A stretch of 64,000 nucleotides of DNA from Pseudoalteromonas aurantia 208. GTDB taxonomy: Bacteria > Pseudomonadota > Gammaproteobacteria > Enterobacterales > Alteromonadaceae. Positions 40,954 through 50,185 of this stretch are shown in pieces (within the stretch, counting starts at the first letter, position 1; each line of letters starts with the position of its first letter). The stretch covers positions 1,054,001 to 1,118,000 of the forward strand of contig NZ_AQGV01000012.1 in assembly GCF_014858725.1 (NCBI RefSeq). Direction: 5' to 3'. The position numbers and the translations under genes were made by a program. A model generated the notes under the pieces. It had not been told where the DNA came from. It did not search any database and saw only the letters and a list, made by a program, of their open reading frames with translations.

Positions 40954-41106
40954 GTGTTTGGAAAGGGTGTAAATTTAATCATAGGTATCGCTCTGGTTTC
41001 ATTAGGCATACAGGATGAAAAGTACGTGTATCTTGTTCTAGGATTAGGGTGTTTAATTGTATCAATTACCGGTTATTTATTGGTTAAAAAAACTAAACTG
41101 TATTGA
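40954..41106 (+). CDS. Possible 50-residue two-helix membrane peptide
   Basis: The GTG at 40954 has AGGG about eight bases upstream. The frame encodes two hydrophobic helices (about residues 6-19 and 25-45, YVYLVLGLGCLIVSITGYLL) joined by QDEKY and ending in KKTKLY. The layout is typical of small bacterial membrane peptides. No family is recognised and no operon partner is present, so it could be a remnant. Confidence 0.4.
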   Translation: MFGKGVNLIIGIALVSLGIQDEKYVYLVLGLGCLIVSITGYLLVKKTKLY

Positions 41107-41200
41107 TACACTGATGAATTGACGCAATATTCTCTATTATCGGTAGTTAAAAGCCCAAAATCATCGTGTTTTCGGGCAATGTCAATTTCACCTTATTGGT

Positions 41201-42568
41201 TTACGTAAAAGTGACCCTGAATGTTGCGCCACCTAAGTCATTTTTACATATCACTTCAATTTCAGCGTTATGGGCATGTGCAATTTCACTGACAATAGAG
41301 AGTCCTAGACCGCTTCCCGTTAATGCTGATTGCTCCTTCCTCCAAAATCGCTCAAATAACTTCACTCGGTCATCATCACTTATACCTGGGCCTGAATCTT
41401 TCACACTGATCCGTTTTTGTTCAATAATAAGTTGTACGCTGGCGTTTTTATCCGCGTACTTTAGTGCATTTTCCAATAGGTTTTTTGTCAGAATGATTAA
41501 TGCACCCTTGTCACCGATAATCTCACAAGGCATGTTGTCTGCGTCCAATGACAGTTCTTTTTTATGCGTAACCGATAGTGGACCTAGCAACATGCATACA
41601 TCTTTTCCAATTTCCTTAAGGTCAACCAAGCTGTGGGCAAATCCGGCTTGATTTTGAGCACGAGATAAATCAAGTAGTTGTTCAATTACCCGAGACATAT
41701 ATTTAATATCTGCCATTAATGCAGGTTCAACGTCAGGCGGTATCTGAGTCAGCTCTACACGTGTCGATAGTATGGCTAACGGTGTCCGTAATTCGTGCGC
41801 TGCGTTGGCGACAAAGCGTTTCTGCTCTTCAAATCCTTGCTCTACGCGCTCCATTGCATCATTGAGCCCCGACACTAGAGGCAATATTTCCGTTGGTACA
41901 TCTTCTGTTGATAAACGTCTATCAAGTTGATTTGGCTTGATTTGTAAAAGTTGAGAGGTGACATTGTTAACAGGCCGTATCAGCGAACGAATAGAAACGA
42001 GGGTGACACTAACAAATACCAAAAATGCGGCGCCCATAGTGAGTGCTGAGACAAAACTTAAGACGGGTTTTACAGCTTCATTGGCAAGCTCACCAACAAG
42101 GTCTTTACGCGCCAAATCAACAGCTAAAAGATGCTCTTTAAGCTGAAAAACAATTCTATACATGTCTGTACGTGAGCCATTTTCATTGATACTTTTCGAG
42201 TATCCTTCTGGCAATATGTCGGGCATGGCGTCTAGAATAGTTGCTACTTTAGGATTTGTATACGAACGCAATATTACCTGACCAGAGTGTATATCCGTTA
42301 TACGAAACCCGAGGTTATTATATAATGCATCGTATCCCCAGACTTCTGCCACTTGGTCGGGGTGATAGACAAGTTGATTGTTCTCGTCAAAAACTAAACT
42401 GGACTGAATATCTTCCGCCATACCAAACATACTTTTTTCTACCGCGAGATTGGCAAAGTTAATTGACATTAAATACAGCATGATGGCAATAAGCGAGAAC
42501 ACACCGCCACCGATCAGCAAAAAGTGTTTTAGCAAACGCCATGAAAGAGAGCTTTTGTTGAAAATCAT
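41201..42568 (-). CDS. Sensor histidine kinase of the efflux operon
   Basis: The 455-residue membrane kinase has an N-terminal membrane helix (about 15-35), a periplasmic domain of about 130 residues, a second helix near 170-190, HAMP, an H-box AANAAHELRTPLAILS-like segment near residue 256 (phosphorylated His), an N-box (LLENALKYADK), G1 (VKDSGPGISDDD) and G2 (GSGLGLSIV). All catalytic boxes are intact. The start overlaps the response-regulator stop by four bases (ATGA), so the pair is translationally coupled. It is last in the mipA-adaptor-RND-regulator-kinase operon and presumably senses the pump's substrate or envelope stress. Confidence 0.93.
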   Translation of the reverse strand: MIFNKSSLSWRLLKHFLLIGGGVFSLIAIMLYLMSINFANLAVEKSMFGMAEDIQSSLVFDENNQLVYHPDQVAEVWGYDALYNNLGFRITDIHSGQVILRSYTNPKVATILDAMPDILPEGYSKSINENGSRTDMYRIVFQLKEHLLAVDLARKDLVGELANEAVKPVLSFVSALTMGAAFLVFVSVTLVSIRSLIRPVNNVTSQLLQIKPNQLDRRLSTEDVPTEILPLVSGLNDAMERVEQGFEEQKRFVANAAHELRTPLAILSTRVELTQIPPDVEPALMADIKYMSRVIEQLLDLSRAQNQAGFAHSLVDLKEIGKDVCMLLGPLSVTHKKELSLDADNMPCEIIGDKGALIILTKNLLENALKYADKNASVQLIIEQKRISVKDSGPGISDDDRVKLFERFWRKEQSALTGSGLGLSIVSEIAHAHNAEIEVICKNDLGGATFRVTFT

Positions 42569-43230
42569 GACAAAATGTATCCTATGCCTCGAATGGTGGT
42601 AATCTGTGTTGTTGCATCTGAACCTTCCAGTTTCTTGCGAATGCGATGGACTGCAACCTGAATCGCGTTATCGGTTACTTCGAACCCCATAGCATATATG
42701 GCATCAAATAAAGACTCTTTACTGACAGTGAGTGTCGCGTGTTTTAATAAGTACTCTAAGATGGCGACTTCGGTTTTCCCCATGGTAATATTTTTTGTAT
42801 TCACCGTGACGCGTCGAGATTTAGTTTCAACGGTAACATTTCCTCTTGTTAGGTCGTTACCTGAATAATCGACCGGACGACGCATTAGTGCTCTAAGTCG
42901 CGCTTTTAGCTCATCAACAGAAAACGGCTTATTGAGGTAGTCATCAGCACCTAAGTCGAGCCCTTTAATTCTATCATCTATGCCACCCCTTGCTGTGAGG
43001 ATCAATATAGGGATCGGGTTATTATTCGCTCTCAAATGTTTGATCACATCTAATCCATCTTTATCGGGTAATCCTAGATCTAAAACAACCCCATCATATT
43101 GCCACATAGTGAGTTGAGTCATCATGGTCGCGGCGTCTAACGCGATATCAGCGGCATGGCCATCTTGCATTATTGCTTTTTGTATAAATTCAGCAAGCTG
43201 TTGATTGTCTTCTGTTATTAAAACACGCAT
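42565..43230 (-). CDS. OmpR-family response regulator of the efflux operon
   Basis: The 221-residue product has a receiver domain with phospho-acceptor D51 (GVVLDLGLPDKDG), acidic pocket E7/D8 and the KPF lysine, followed by an OmpR winged helix (about 125-220, ending VAVHRIRKKLEG then GIGYIL). The start is taken at 43230, where AAGGAA lies six bases upstream and the product begins MRVLITEDN. An in-frame ATG at 43254 overlaps the RND stop (ATGA) and would add eight residues. It likely controls its own operon. Confidence 0.93.
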   Translation of the reverse strand: MRVLITEDNQQLAEFIQKAIMQDGHAADIALDAATMMTQLTMWQYDGVVLDLGLPDKDGLDVIKHLRANNNPIPILILTARGGIDDRIKGLDLGADDYLNKPFSVDELKARLRALMRRPVDYSGNDLTRGNVTVETKSRRVTVNTKNITMGKTEVAILEYLLKHATLTVSKESLFDAIYAMGFEVTDNAIQVAVHRIRKKLEGSDATTQITTIRGIGYILS

Positions 43231-43250
43231 GGTTATTTCCTTTATCTCAA

Positions 43251-46200
43251 TCATTTCAGTGTTTCTACTTCACTGACGGTGTTTTCTAGTAATAAATTAA
43301 GTGCCAGAGGCATCACAAACATCATTAAAGCTGTGGAGGTTATTAATCCGCCAATAACCGCCCATGCCAATGGCGGCCAAAGTGGGCTTTGCGATGACGT
43401 TAACGGTAGCATACCAATAATGGTGGTTGTTGTGGTCAACAAAATAGGTCTGAAGCGTTGCTGCACCGCGGTGGTTATTGCCAATTCTTTACTTAAGCCT
43501 GCTTTTAGTCCATTAATGGCACTTTCAATTAGTATAATACCGGTGTTAACCACGATCCCGGTTAATGCAAGTACGCCTAAAATCGACATAAAACCAAACG
43601 GGATATTCACTAATGACAGCATTGCGGGTGCACCGATGATCCCCATTGGGATGCTCAGCATGACCAATAAACTTAACCTGTATGAATTAAACTGCAAAAT
43701 TAGCGCTACAAAGAGTAATACGATGCCTGCGGGCATTGCGACCAATAGCGCGTTATTTGCCTGACTTGACTCTTGTGCTTCACCACCATACTTTATGGTA
43801 ACGCCGTACTGTTTCGCCAAATCGTCTATTTGACCTTGCAAAGCATCAATAATGTCTTCTTCGTCTGCATTATGGTGCATATCAGCGAATAGGGTGCGAG
43901 CATAAAAGCCATTGTAGCGAGTAATTACAGGTGGTGCTGCGGTAACTGTTTGTTCTGCAAGCAATGAAAGGGGAATAAAGCGATTATCTTGCATCATAAC
44001 TTGCGTGTTTAGCAATTCGGTTGAGTTGTTAACCGGCCTTGGAACGGTTATGACTAAATCAACTGGGTTTGTTGTGTAGTTCAATGTGGTTGCAGTTAAC
44101 CCCGAGCTTTGCCAAGCCAAATAACTATTTAGGTCGTGTTCAGTAAGGCGACTCAGTTGTAACTGTTGTTTGTTAACTGATAGTGCAAGCTGAGGTTTGC
44201 CTAATCCGTAGTTACGTCGGGTGTTTTGAGTATCCAGATGCTGTGACAGGAGAGAATATATAGCTTCCGATGCGGCTAAGTTCGCGTACTCACTGCCACC
44301 AAGTACTCTCAATTCAATGGGGCTAGAAATAGGAGGCCCTTGGCCAAGTTCACGAGCGATAACAATAAAATCAGAGTACTGGACGACAAATTGCTTGTTA
44401 AGGTGTTCTACAATTGATGAAACTAGCGTGTCAGGTGTTGTTTCAAAGACGACACGTGCGATATGACTTTCATTGGGCTGTTGTGCCAAATTGTAGTAAA
44501 AACGGGGCCCTGAATTACCTGAAAATAGATAGGTATGGGTAATTTTATCATTGCTTTTCAATTTGTGAGCAATGTGTTTAGCTATTCTTGTGGTTTCGTC
44601 GACGGAGGTACCAAAAGGAAGTTGAATATCAATATATGCTTGGTTCCTACTTGTTTTCGGAAAAAACTCACCATGACTGCTTGGCAAATTCATTATGAGT
44701 ACAATGAATACAACAGTCATTGTTAATGTGCTTTTTGGGTATTTTAAAGACCACAACGCGATACCCTTTGCAACTGTACTAAGTGGGTGATTAGTCGTGC
44801 GGTAAGGCTTGGAATTACGGGCAAAAAACATGCTCATAACGGGGACCAGTGATAATGAAATTAGATAGCTTAAAACAATACACATAATCACCAGAACTGG
44901 GATTGTGGCGATGAAATCAGCAACATTGCCTTTTGACAGTAACATAGGAATGAATGCTGCAATGGTGGTAAGCGTCGCAGTTGCTAATGGCTTATACAAC
45001 TCTCGAATGGCCATTAAAGGTGCTGCCACTCGAGACGCGCCTTGCTCTAAGTGATGAACAATACGTTCAGCCGTGACGATGCTATTGTCAACCATTAACC
45101 CCAACGAGAGAACCAAACCTGCAATTGTCATTTGATGAATAACCCCCCCAAACATGCCAAATATACCAAGTGCAGAGAGCGCAATTGCTGGAATAGAGAC
45201 ACTAACAATTAATGCGCTACGAAATGACATGAGGCACATTAATACCACTGTCACACCCAAGCAACTGACTAACAATGAGGTTAAGAGTGAACTACGACGC
45301 TTTTGAGTCCAATCAGGTTGGAATAAATGAACATGCACTTTGAAAGGAGCATATTGGTGATTCAATTGTGCGACTTTCTGCTTAATACGTGCACCAACAG
45401 CGGTGACTTGGATAGTATCTGGGGGTAATGTAAGTGCAATACCCACAGTACGTTTGCCATCAATCCAAAATTGTTCATTACTAATTGGGTCTATTCGGTA
45501 GGCTACATCGGCAATGTTTGCCAGTACCATAGCACTGCCATTTGGTGAAAATATCTGCGTACTCTTGATTGTATCTAACGTAGAGATCCGGGTTAATGAG
45601 TTCAAACCCGTTGTAAATGACCCGTTTTGTAAAATTGGTGGGGTCGCTTCGGTATTGAGCTGGGCTACATGCTTTGCTATTTTTGTTGGCGTTATTCCTG
45701 TTTCTCTCATGCTTTGTGCTGAGTATGCTATTTGTAATTGCTCTTTAGGCGCACCTATCAAGGTTGCTGTACGAACATCTGAAAGCGAGAGTAGCTCGTC
45801 CTCAATTTTTAAAGCGAAACGATGGTCATGGAGTATGCCGTTCCCTGTGCTTACAGATAACACAATGCCTTGTGTGTCTTGAATACGATCATGTACTGAA
45901 ATATTAATAGGGTTTAATTGAGGCTCAAGTTGACGAATGCGATCTTTTATCCGCTGCCAAATTGGATCGGTATCGTAAATGTGCTCCTTCAGTTCAAGGT
46001 CAATATTTGCGTAACCTTGCTTTATTCGCGCGCTGAAGGTTTGTACTTCGTCTATTTCGCTGAGCACTCGCTCAATAGGTCTGACTCCTTCATCTGTCAG
46101 CTGTGTGATGTCCATGCCTGGTTTAACCAGTAATATCATACCATTTCTATAGGGGAAGCTTGGGTCTTCTTGCTCATTGGCACTATGCCATGCAACAAGA

Positions 46201-46277
46201 CCTGTCATCGTTAAAATAGCGACGATACCAAGAACTAACCGCGCTTGTAGATACCACTTGGTTTGGGACATAGACAT
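43251..46277 (-). CDS. RND-family efflux permease
   Basis: The 1008-residue inner-membrane proton antiporter has twelve predicted membrane helices in two halves, two large periplasmic loops, and proton-relay aspartates in helix 4 (LSLGLMVDNSIVTAERIV). The second half has the characteristic GIVLLFVALILQFNS and ALTGIVVNTGIILIESA segments. The ATG at 46277 follows AAGG in the tail of the adaptor gene. It belongs with a lipoprotein adaptor just upstream and a MipA/OmpV protein in place of an obvious TolC-type channel. Substrate not determinable. Confidence 0.93.
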   Translation of the reverse strand: MSMSQTKWYLQARLVLGIVAILTMTGLVAWHSANEQEDPSFPYRNGMILLVKPGMDITQLTDEGVRPIERVLSEIDEVQTFSARIKQGYANIDLELKEHIYDTDPIWQRIKDRIRQLEPQLNPINISVHDRIQDTQGIVLSVSTGNGILHDHRFALKIEDELLSLSDVRTATLIGAPKEQLQIAYSAQSMRETGITPTKIAKHVAQLNTEATPPILQNGSFTTGLNSLTRISTLDTIKSTQIFSPNGSAMVLANIADVAYRIDPISNEQFWIDGKRTVGIALTLPPDTIQVTAVGARIKQKVAQLNHQYAPFKVHVHLFQPDWTQKRRSSLLTSLLVSCLGVTVVLMCLMSFRSALIVSVSIPAIALSALGIFGMFGGVIHQMTIAGLVLSLGLMVDNSIVTAERIVHHLEQGASRVAAPLMAIRELYKPLATATLTTIAAFIPMLLSKGNVADFIATIPVLVIMCIVLSYLISLSLVPVMSMFFARNSKPYRTTNHPLSTVAKGIALWSLKYPKSTLTMTVVFIVLIMNLPSSHGEFFPKTSRNQAYIDIQLPFGTSVDETTRIAKHIAHKLKSNDKITHTYLFSGNSGPRFYYNLAQQPNESHIARVVFETTPDTLVSSIVEHLNKQFVVQYSDFIVIARELGQGPPISSPIELRVLGGSEYANLAASEAIYSLLSQHLDTQNTRRNYGLGKPQLALSVNKQQLQLSRLTEHDLNSYLAWQSSGLTATTLNYTTNPVDLVITVPRPVNNSTELLNTQVMMQDNRFIPLSLLAEQTVTAAPPVITRYNGFYARTLFADMHHNADEEDIIDALQGQIDDLAKQYGVTIKYGGEAQESSQANNALLVAMPAGIVLLFVALILQFNSYRLSLLVMLSIPMGIIGAPAMLSLVNIPFGFMSILGVLALTGIVVNTGIILIESAINGLKAGLSKELAITTAVQQRFRPILLTTTTTIIGMLPLTSSQSPLWPPLAWAVIGGLITSTALMMFVMPLALNLLLENTVSEVETLK

Positions 46278-46281
46278 AAAG

Positions 46282-47370
46282 TTACCTTTTAACTAGTGTG
46301 GCCAAATTTAATTGACTGTTTGTTTCAGAGACAAGGCTGAGGGGTTGTTCAAGTGAGGAGGTGCTTGTGACAAGCAAACCATTTTCTTCTATTGCGACTA
46401 CCGAGACAGGGTATTGGGTCGTGCCATCTGCGGTGAGTAAGTAAGCTTGGTCGAGGGCATCATAACGCAGTGCTGATGGTACCACTTTATATAAGGTTTG
46501 ATTGGTAATGGGTAAATGTAGTTGCGCTGTAAGGCCGACATTATTGGGTGTACTATTTGGTATAGACACGGTTATATCGAATAACGCAAGTTCGCCAATA
46601 CTTGGCAAACTGCGCTCTGAGATTTGACCATTAAAAGTCGCATTAATATTGGGTAATGTTATTGCTACTTGCTGTTGGCTCTCAAGTTTAATCGCGATAC
46701 GTTCAGGGACTGAAAATGTCACTTTTTGTCGCTCGGTTGACTCAAATCGCAATATATTGCTACCTGAATGTACATAGTCACCTCCGCGTAAATACAGTTT
46801 TGCAATTACGCCTGAGTGGCGGGCAACTAATTGGGTTTCTTGTTGCTGATTCTGCGCTTCATTAAGTTGTGCAAGTGTATTGTTAACTTGCTGTTTTGCC
46901 ACTTGCAGTGCACGAATGGCATCTTCTAGCATTGCATCAGACTGTAACTTTTTGCGAACCAGTTCTGTACTGCGTATTTTTTGCGCCTCAGCTTGAAGCA
47001 ACACTGCTTTTGCACTTTGATAATCAGATTCTCTTGCTGCAACACGCTGAGATAGGGTTGGAGAGTACAGCGTTGCTAGTACATCTCCTTTATTTACCAG
47101 TTGACCTTCTCGTACGACAACGTGATCGATTCTACCATCGACAAACAAGGCCACATCATAACTGGTGTAGCCTTGAACGCGGCCATAGAAAATCTGTTCA
47201 GGTACTTTGTTGACTCGCGTGGCGTAAACACTGTTACTTACTATTGTAGCTGGCTTATCTACGCTATCACCTAACGTCTCGGTTTCTAAAGGTTGCTTGT
47301 TACACCCGATTAAAGTGGCACATGCAGTGACCAAGTATAGGTATTTAAATACACTCTCATTAAAATACAT
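46282..47370 (-). CDS. RND efflux periplasmic adaptor (lipoprotein)
   Basis: The 362-residue membrane-fusion protein starts at the ATG at 47370 (MYFNESVFKYLYLV), which gives a lipoprotein signal with lipobox LIGC at about residue 22. An upstream in-frame ATG at 47412 would add residues lying inside the mipA frame. Features are the lipoyl/barrel-sandwich halves (GRIDHVVVREGQLVNKGDVL and RHSGVIAKLYLRGGDYV), a coiled-coil hairpin between them (about 95-165), and a C-terminal beta-barrel region. Operon order and spacing link it to the RND gene four bases downstream. Confidence 0.9.
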   Translation of the reverse strand: MYFNESVFKYLYLVTACATLIGCNKQPLETETLGDSVDKPATIVSNSVYATRVNKVPEQIFYGRVQGYTSYDVALFVDGRIDHVVVREGQLVNKGDVLATLYSPTLSQRVAARESDYQSAKAVLLQAEAQKIRSTELVRKKLQSDAMLEDAIRALQVAKQQVNNTLAQLNEAQNQQQETQLVARHSGVIAKLYLRGGDYVHSGSNILRFESTERQKVTFSVPERIAIKLESQQQVAITLPNINATFNGQISERSLPSIGELALFDITVSIPNSTPNNVGLTAQLHLPITNQTLYKVVPSALRYDALDQAYLLTADGTTQYPVSVVAIEENGLLVTSTSSLEQPLSLVSETNSQLNLATLVKR

Positions 47371-48109
47371 ACGCGTAGCCAACCAAAATCTGTGCAGAAC
47401 CTGATTTATCAATTAACGGCGAGTCTTTGATATCGCTGCCATAAGATAAATAACTAATATCCGCTTTTATCATGTGCTTTTTATTGAACATCCAGGTGCT
47501 ATTTACGCCTATCTCAAAGCTTGTTGTAGCCCCAGGTTGATAAAATTGGCGAGTACTGATCGTTTCGTTTTGCATTACTCCAAAGTAGTAATCTACTAGA
47601 TCATCGCTTTGATAATTTGCACCAATATAAGGCATTATTCGCCCATTATTCAGCATAAAAGGCACGCCATAACTTGCGCTTAATTGATATCCCTTATGGG
47701 TGCTGGATATATCGTGCGTAAATTCAACGCCGAACTCACCAAATTGTGTGTCTATTTCCGCTTCAACCCCCGCATCAAAACTCATATCGCGGTCTTCCAT
47801 GCCCTTGAATATATCGCTGTCGGCTTGTTCATAACCATCAAAGCGCAGGTTGGCAACGGCAGAGATTTCTAGGGTTTGATTGGCAAAAAATTGATAGCTG
47901 GCACGCGGACCGAGCAAAGAGAAATTACCGTATTGTAGTCCAACTATCGGGATCAAATTGGTTTCGTTTCCTACATCTACATAGCCTTGGTCTTGAGAGA
48001 TTGTGGCAATGCCTAAACTCCATGTTAATTCGGATGAGGGAGTGTTGGCGTGCACATATGTAGAGCAAGCGAGTAGACAAGTCATGTAACCGATTTTTGT
48101 TAAAGTCAT
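47360..48109 (-). CDS. MipA/OmpV-family outer-membrane protein
   Basis: The 249-residue barrel protein starts at the ATG at 48109, with AAGGAT upstream; a longer in-frame start at 48160 lacks a site. The signal peptide ends near VHANT, followed by SSELTWSLGIATISQDQGYV, beta strands throughout and a C-terminus ending GYAYVF, a BAM signature. The family is linked to scaffolding of murein enzymes (E. coli MipA) and to outer-membrane stress responses. Here it heads an RND pump and two-component operon, overlapping the adaptor start. Confidence 0.88.
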   Translation of the reverse strand: MTLTKIGYMTCLLACSTYVHANTPSSELTWSLGIATISQDQGYVDVGNETNLIPIVGLQYGNFSLLGPRASYQFFANQTLEISAVANLRFDGYEQADSDIFKGMEDRDMSFDAGVEAEIDTQFGEFGVEFTHDISSTHKGYQLSASYGVPFMLNNGRIMPYIGANYQSDDLVDYYFGVMQNETISTRQFYQPGATTSFEIGVNSTWMFNKKHMIKADISYLSYGSDIKDSPLIDKSGSAQILVGYAYVF

Positions 48110-48292
48110 ACTATATCCTTTGCAAGTAGGTAAAATGTTATTCCGTGCTATTGTGTTCATTTAACGACAGAATGAGTTGATGTAGGTAATGTAAAGCACG
48201 AAGCTTTCTAGAAACTTACAATACGTAATTATTTTAAAAGTATGAGATTTCGCAGGCTTTAGGTAGCTATGAACGCGAATTTAAGAGGCAAT

Positions 48293-48994
48293 ATGACATC
48301 GAAACTGTATACCGAATTTGCAACAGAATATGACCAAGTAGTGCAAAGTAATATATATAATGCGCATTATGAACGGCCCTCTTTGCAAGCGCTAATAGAT
48401 AGAGTGAAAGACTTAGATGTATTAGATCTTGGTTGTGGTTCAGGTATTTATGCTGACTATTTAATATCTCGAAATGCAAAATCAGTGACCTGTGTAGATA
48501 TTTCTGATGCGATGGTTGCACTTGTGCGAAACCGTTTAGGTGCACAGTTAAATGTCTATCAGCAAGACCTAACGCATGGGCTCCCACGGGAAGCATCAAA
48601 TAGTAAAGATTTAATTATATGTCCGCTAATGGTGCATTACTTAGCAGACTTGGTGCCTTTTTTTAACGAAGTGTATCGCGTACTAAAGCCATCAGGACAT
48701 ATTGTTTTTTCAACGCATCACCCGTGTTCAGAGGCTGAATTGAGCCAAGCCAACAACTATTTTGCAACAGAAAGGGTGACGGATGTATGGGGAACGATAG
48801 GGAAACCCGTACAAGTACAGTTTTTCCGACGCTCATTGACACAATTATTCACTGCGATAACTCAATCGGGTTTAGTGGTCACACAACTGACGGAAGGGCA
48901 GGTGGCACGAGAAGCTGAAGTGCTGTGCTCAGCAACATATAGAAAGCTCTCCAGCCAGCCTGCCTTTGTGTTTATTAAATCTAAAAAAGCGTAA
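48293..48994 (+). CDS. Class I SAM-dependent methyltransferase
   Basis: The 233-residue cytoplasmic methyltransferase has motif I VLDLGCGSGIYADYL (about residues 42-56), the acidic loop CVDISDAM (about 67-74), and motif II-III (DLIICPLMVHYLADL, then LKPSGHIVFSTHHP). The start is taken at 48293 with AAGAGG upstream; an ATG at 48269 is also possible. Substrate unknown. It stands alone between two divergent RND systems, and nothing ties it to them beyond position. Confidence 0.88.
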   Translation: MTSKLYTEFATEYDQVVQSNIYNAHYERPSLQALIDRVKDLDVLDLGCGSGIYADYLISRNAKSVTCVDISDAMVALVRNRLGAQLNVYQQDLTHGLPREASNSKDLIICPLMVHYLADLVPFFNEVYRVLKPSGHIVFSTHHPCSEAELSQANNYFATERVTDVWGTIGKPVQVQFFRRSLTQLFTAITQSGLVVTQLTEGQVAREAEVLCSATYRKLSSQPAFVFIKSKKA

Positions 48995-49096
48995 TTTTCA
49001 TCACATCTGGCGTTATTAGTAATTTATCGCAAATAGGGTGCGGTAAATTTCGAAGTGTTTAGAATTAAATAGAAATAATTATCATTAGAGGTTTTT

Positions 49097-50185
49097 ATGC
49101 AAGTCGCTGCTCGTGCCGTATTATGTTTGCTGGCTACTACCATTATGTGTGTTGCTAGTGATAGCTATGCCAATTCAACAGAGGTTGATGTTTTTCTGCC
49201 CACACTTGACCGCTCCCCTGAGACGATCCAATTGACGGGCTCGATAGAGTCAGCGCAACATGCAAATATTGCAACCATGGAAGCGGGGTCGGTTTCGACG
49301 CTGTTTGTTGATGTGGGTACTGAGGTAGCCAAAGGGGATAAGTTACTGCAATTGAACGCCACGTTAGCTAAGCTTGAATTAGATCAGGCGAAAGCGAGTT
49401 TACAAGCGGCTAATATTGCCAAAATAGAAGCTGAACGTCTCCTTAACGAAGTTGTCGCTTTATCTAACCGGCAAAGCGTTGCAAAAACACTTATTGGTGA
49501 ACGAAAAGCGAATTTGGCTAACGCACAAGCTGAAGTGATTAAGCAACAAGCTGCCGTATCATTACAACAAGAATTAATACAACGTCATACACTATATGCC
49601 CCTTTTTCAGGGATTATCGCAAAAAGAGAGGTGGATATTGGAGAGTGGATCACACCACAAAATAGCGTCCTGACGTTAGTAGGCCAGTCTAACTTACGTT
49701 TGGTATTGGATGTACCGCAGGAATACTATACTCAAATGATACAACAGCCTCACCTTAGTGCGACGGTAAATGCCGATACACTAGATAGCAGAGCAATAGA
49801 GATTACTGTGAGCCGTATAGTCGGAGTTGCAGACCCTATAAGCAGGACGTTTGTTGTACATGTAGATTTACCAAACAACAATATGGCGACAGGTGACTTC
49901 ATCACAGGTATGTCTGCAACAGCGAAAATACATATGGCGTCTCAAAAAGATACCGTGTGGTTACCTAAAAGTGCGATTAAACAGCATCCAGATGGCGGAA
50001 GTAGTATATTTGCAATTGAAAGTGGAATAGCAACGAGATATTTAGTTGATATTATCGAATCACACGCTGATAAAGTGGCTGTGACTGGATTAAATGGTAC
50101 TGAACATATTGTAGTTTCAGGTGTTGAATTACTTAAGAATGGTTCATCGTTAACCATTAAATCTACAGTAGGCAGTGCGCTATGA
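49097..50185 (+). CDS. RND efflux periplasmic adaptor (second system)
   Basis: The 362-residue membrane-fusion protein has a signal peptide ending near DSYAN (about residue 26). It has lipoyl halves (VSTLFVDVGTEVAKGDKLLQ and FSGIIAKREVDIGEWITPQN), a coiled-coil hairpin between them (about 85-150) and beta-barrel domains after about 190. An AGAGG site lies five bases before the ATG. Its stop overlaps the permease ATG (ATGA), so both are made together. No outer-membrane channel gene is adjacent, so a shared TolC is likely. Confidence 0.92.
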   Translation: MQVAARAVLCLLATTIMCVASDSYANSTEVDVFLPTLDRSPETIQLTGSIESAQHANIATMEAGSVSTLFVDVGTEVAKGDKLLQLNATLAKLELDQAKASLQAANIAKIEAERLLNEVVALSNRQSVAKTLIGERKANLANAQAEVIKQQAAVSLQQELIQRHTLYAPFSGIIAKREVDIGEWITPQNSVLTLVGQSNLRLVLDVPQEYYTQMIQQPHLSATVNADTLDSRAIEITVSRIVGVADPISRTFVVHVDLPNNNMATGDFITGMSATAKIHMASQKDTVWLPKSAIKQHPDGGSSIFAIESGIATRYLVDIIESHADKVAVTGLNGTEHIVVSGVELLKNGSSLTIKSTVGSAL

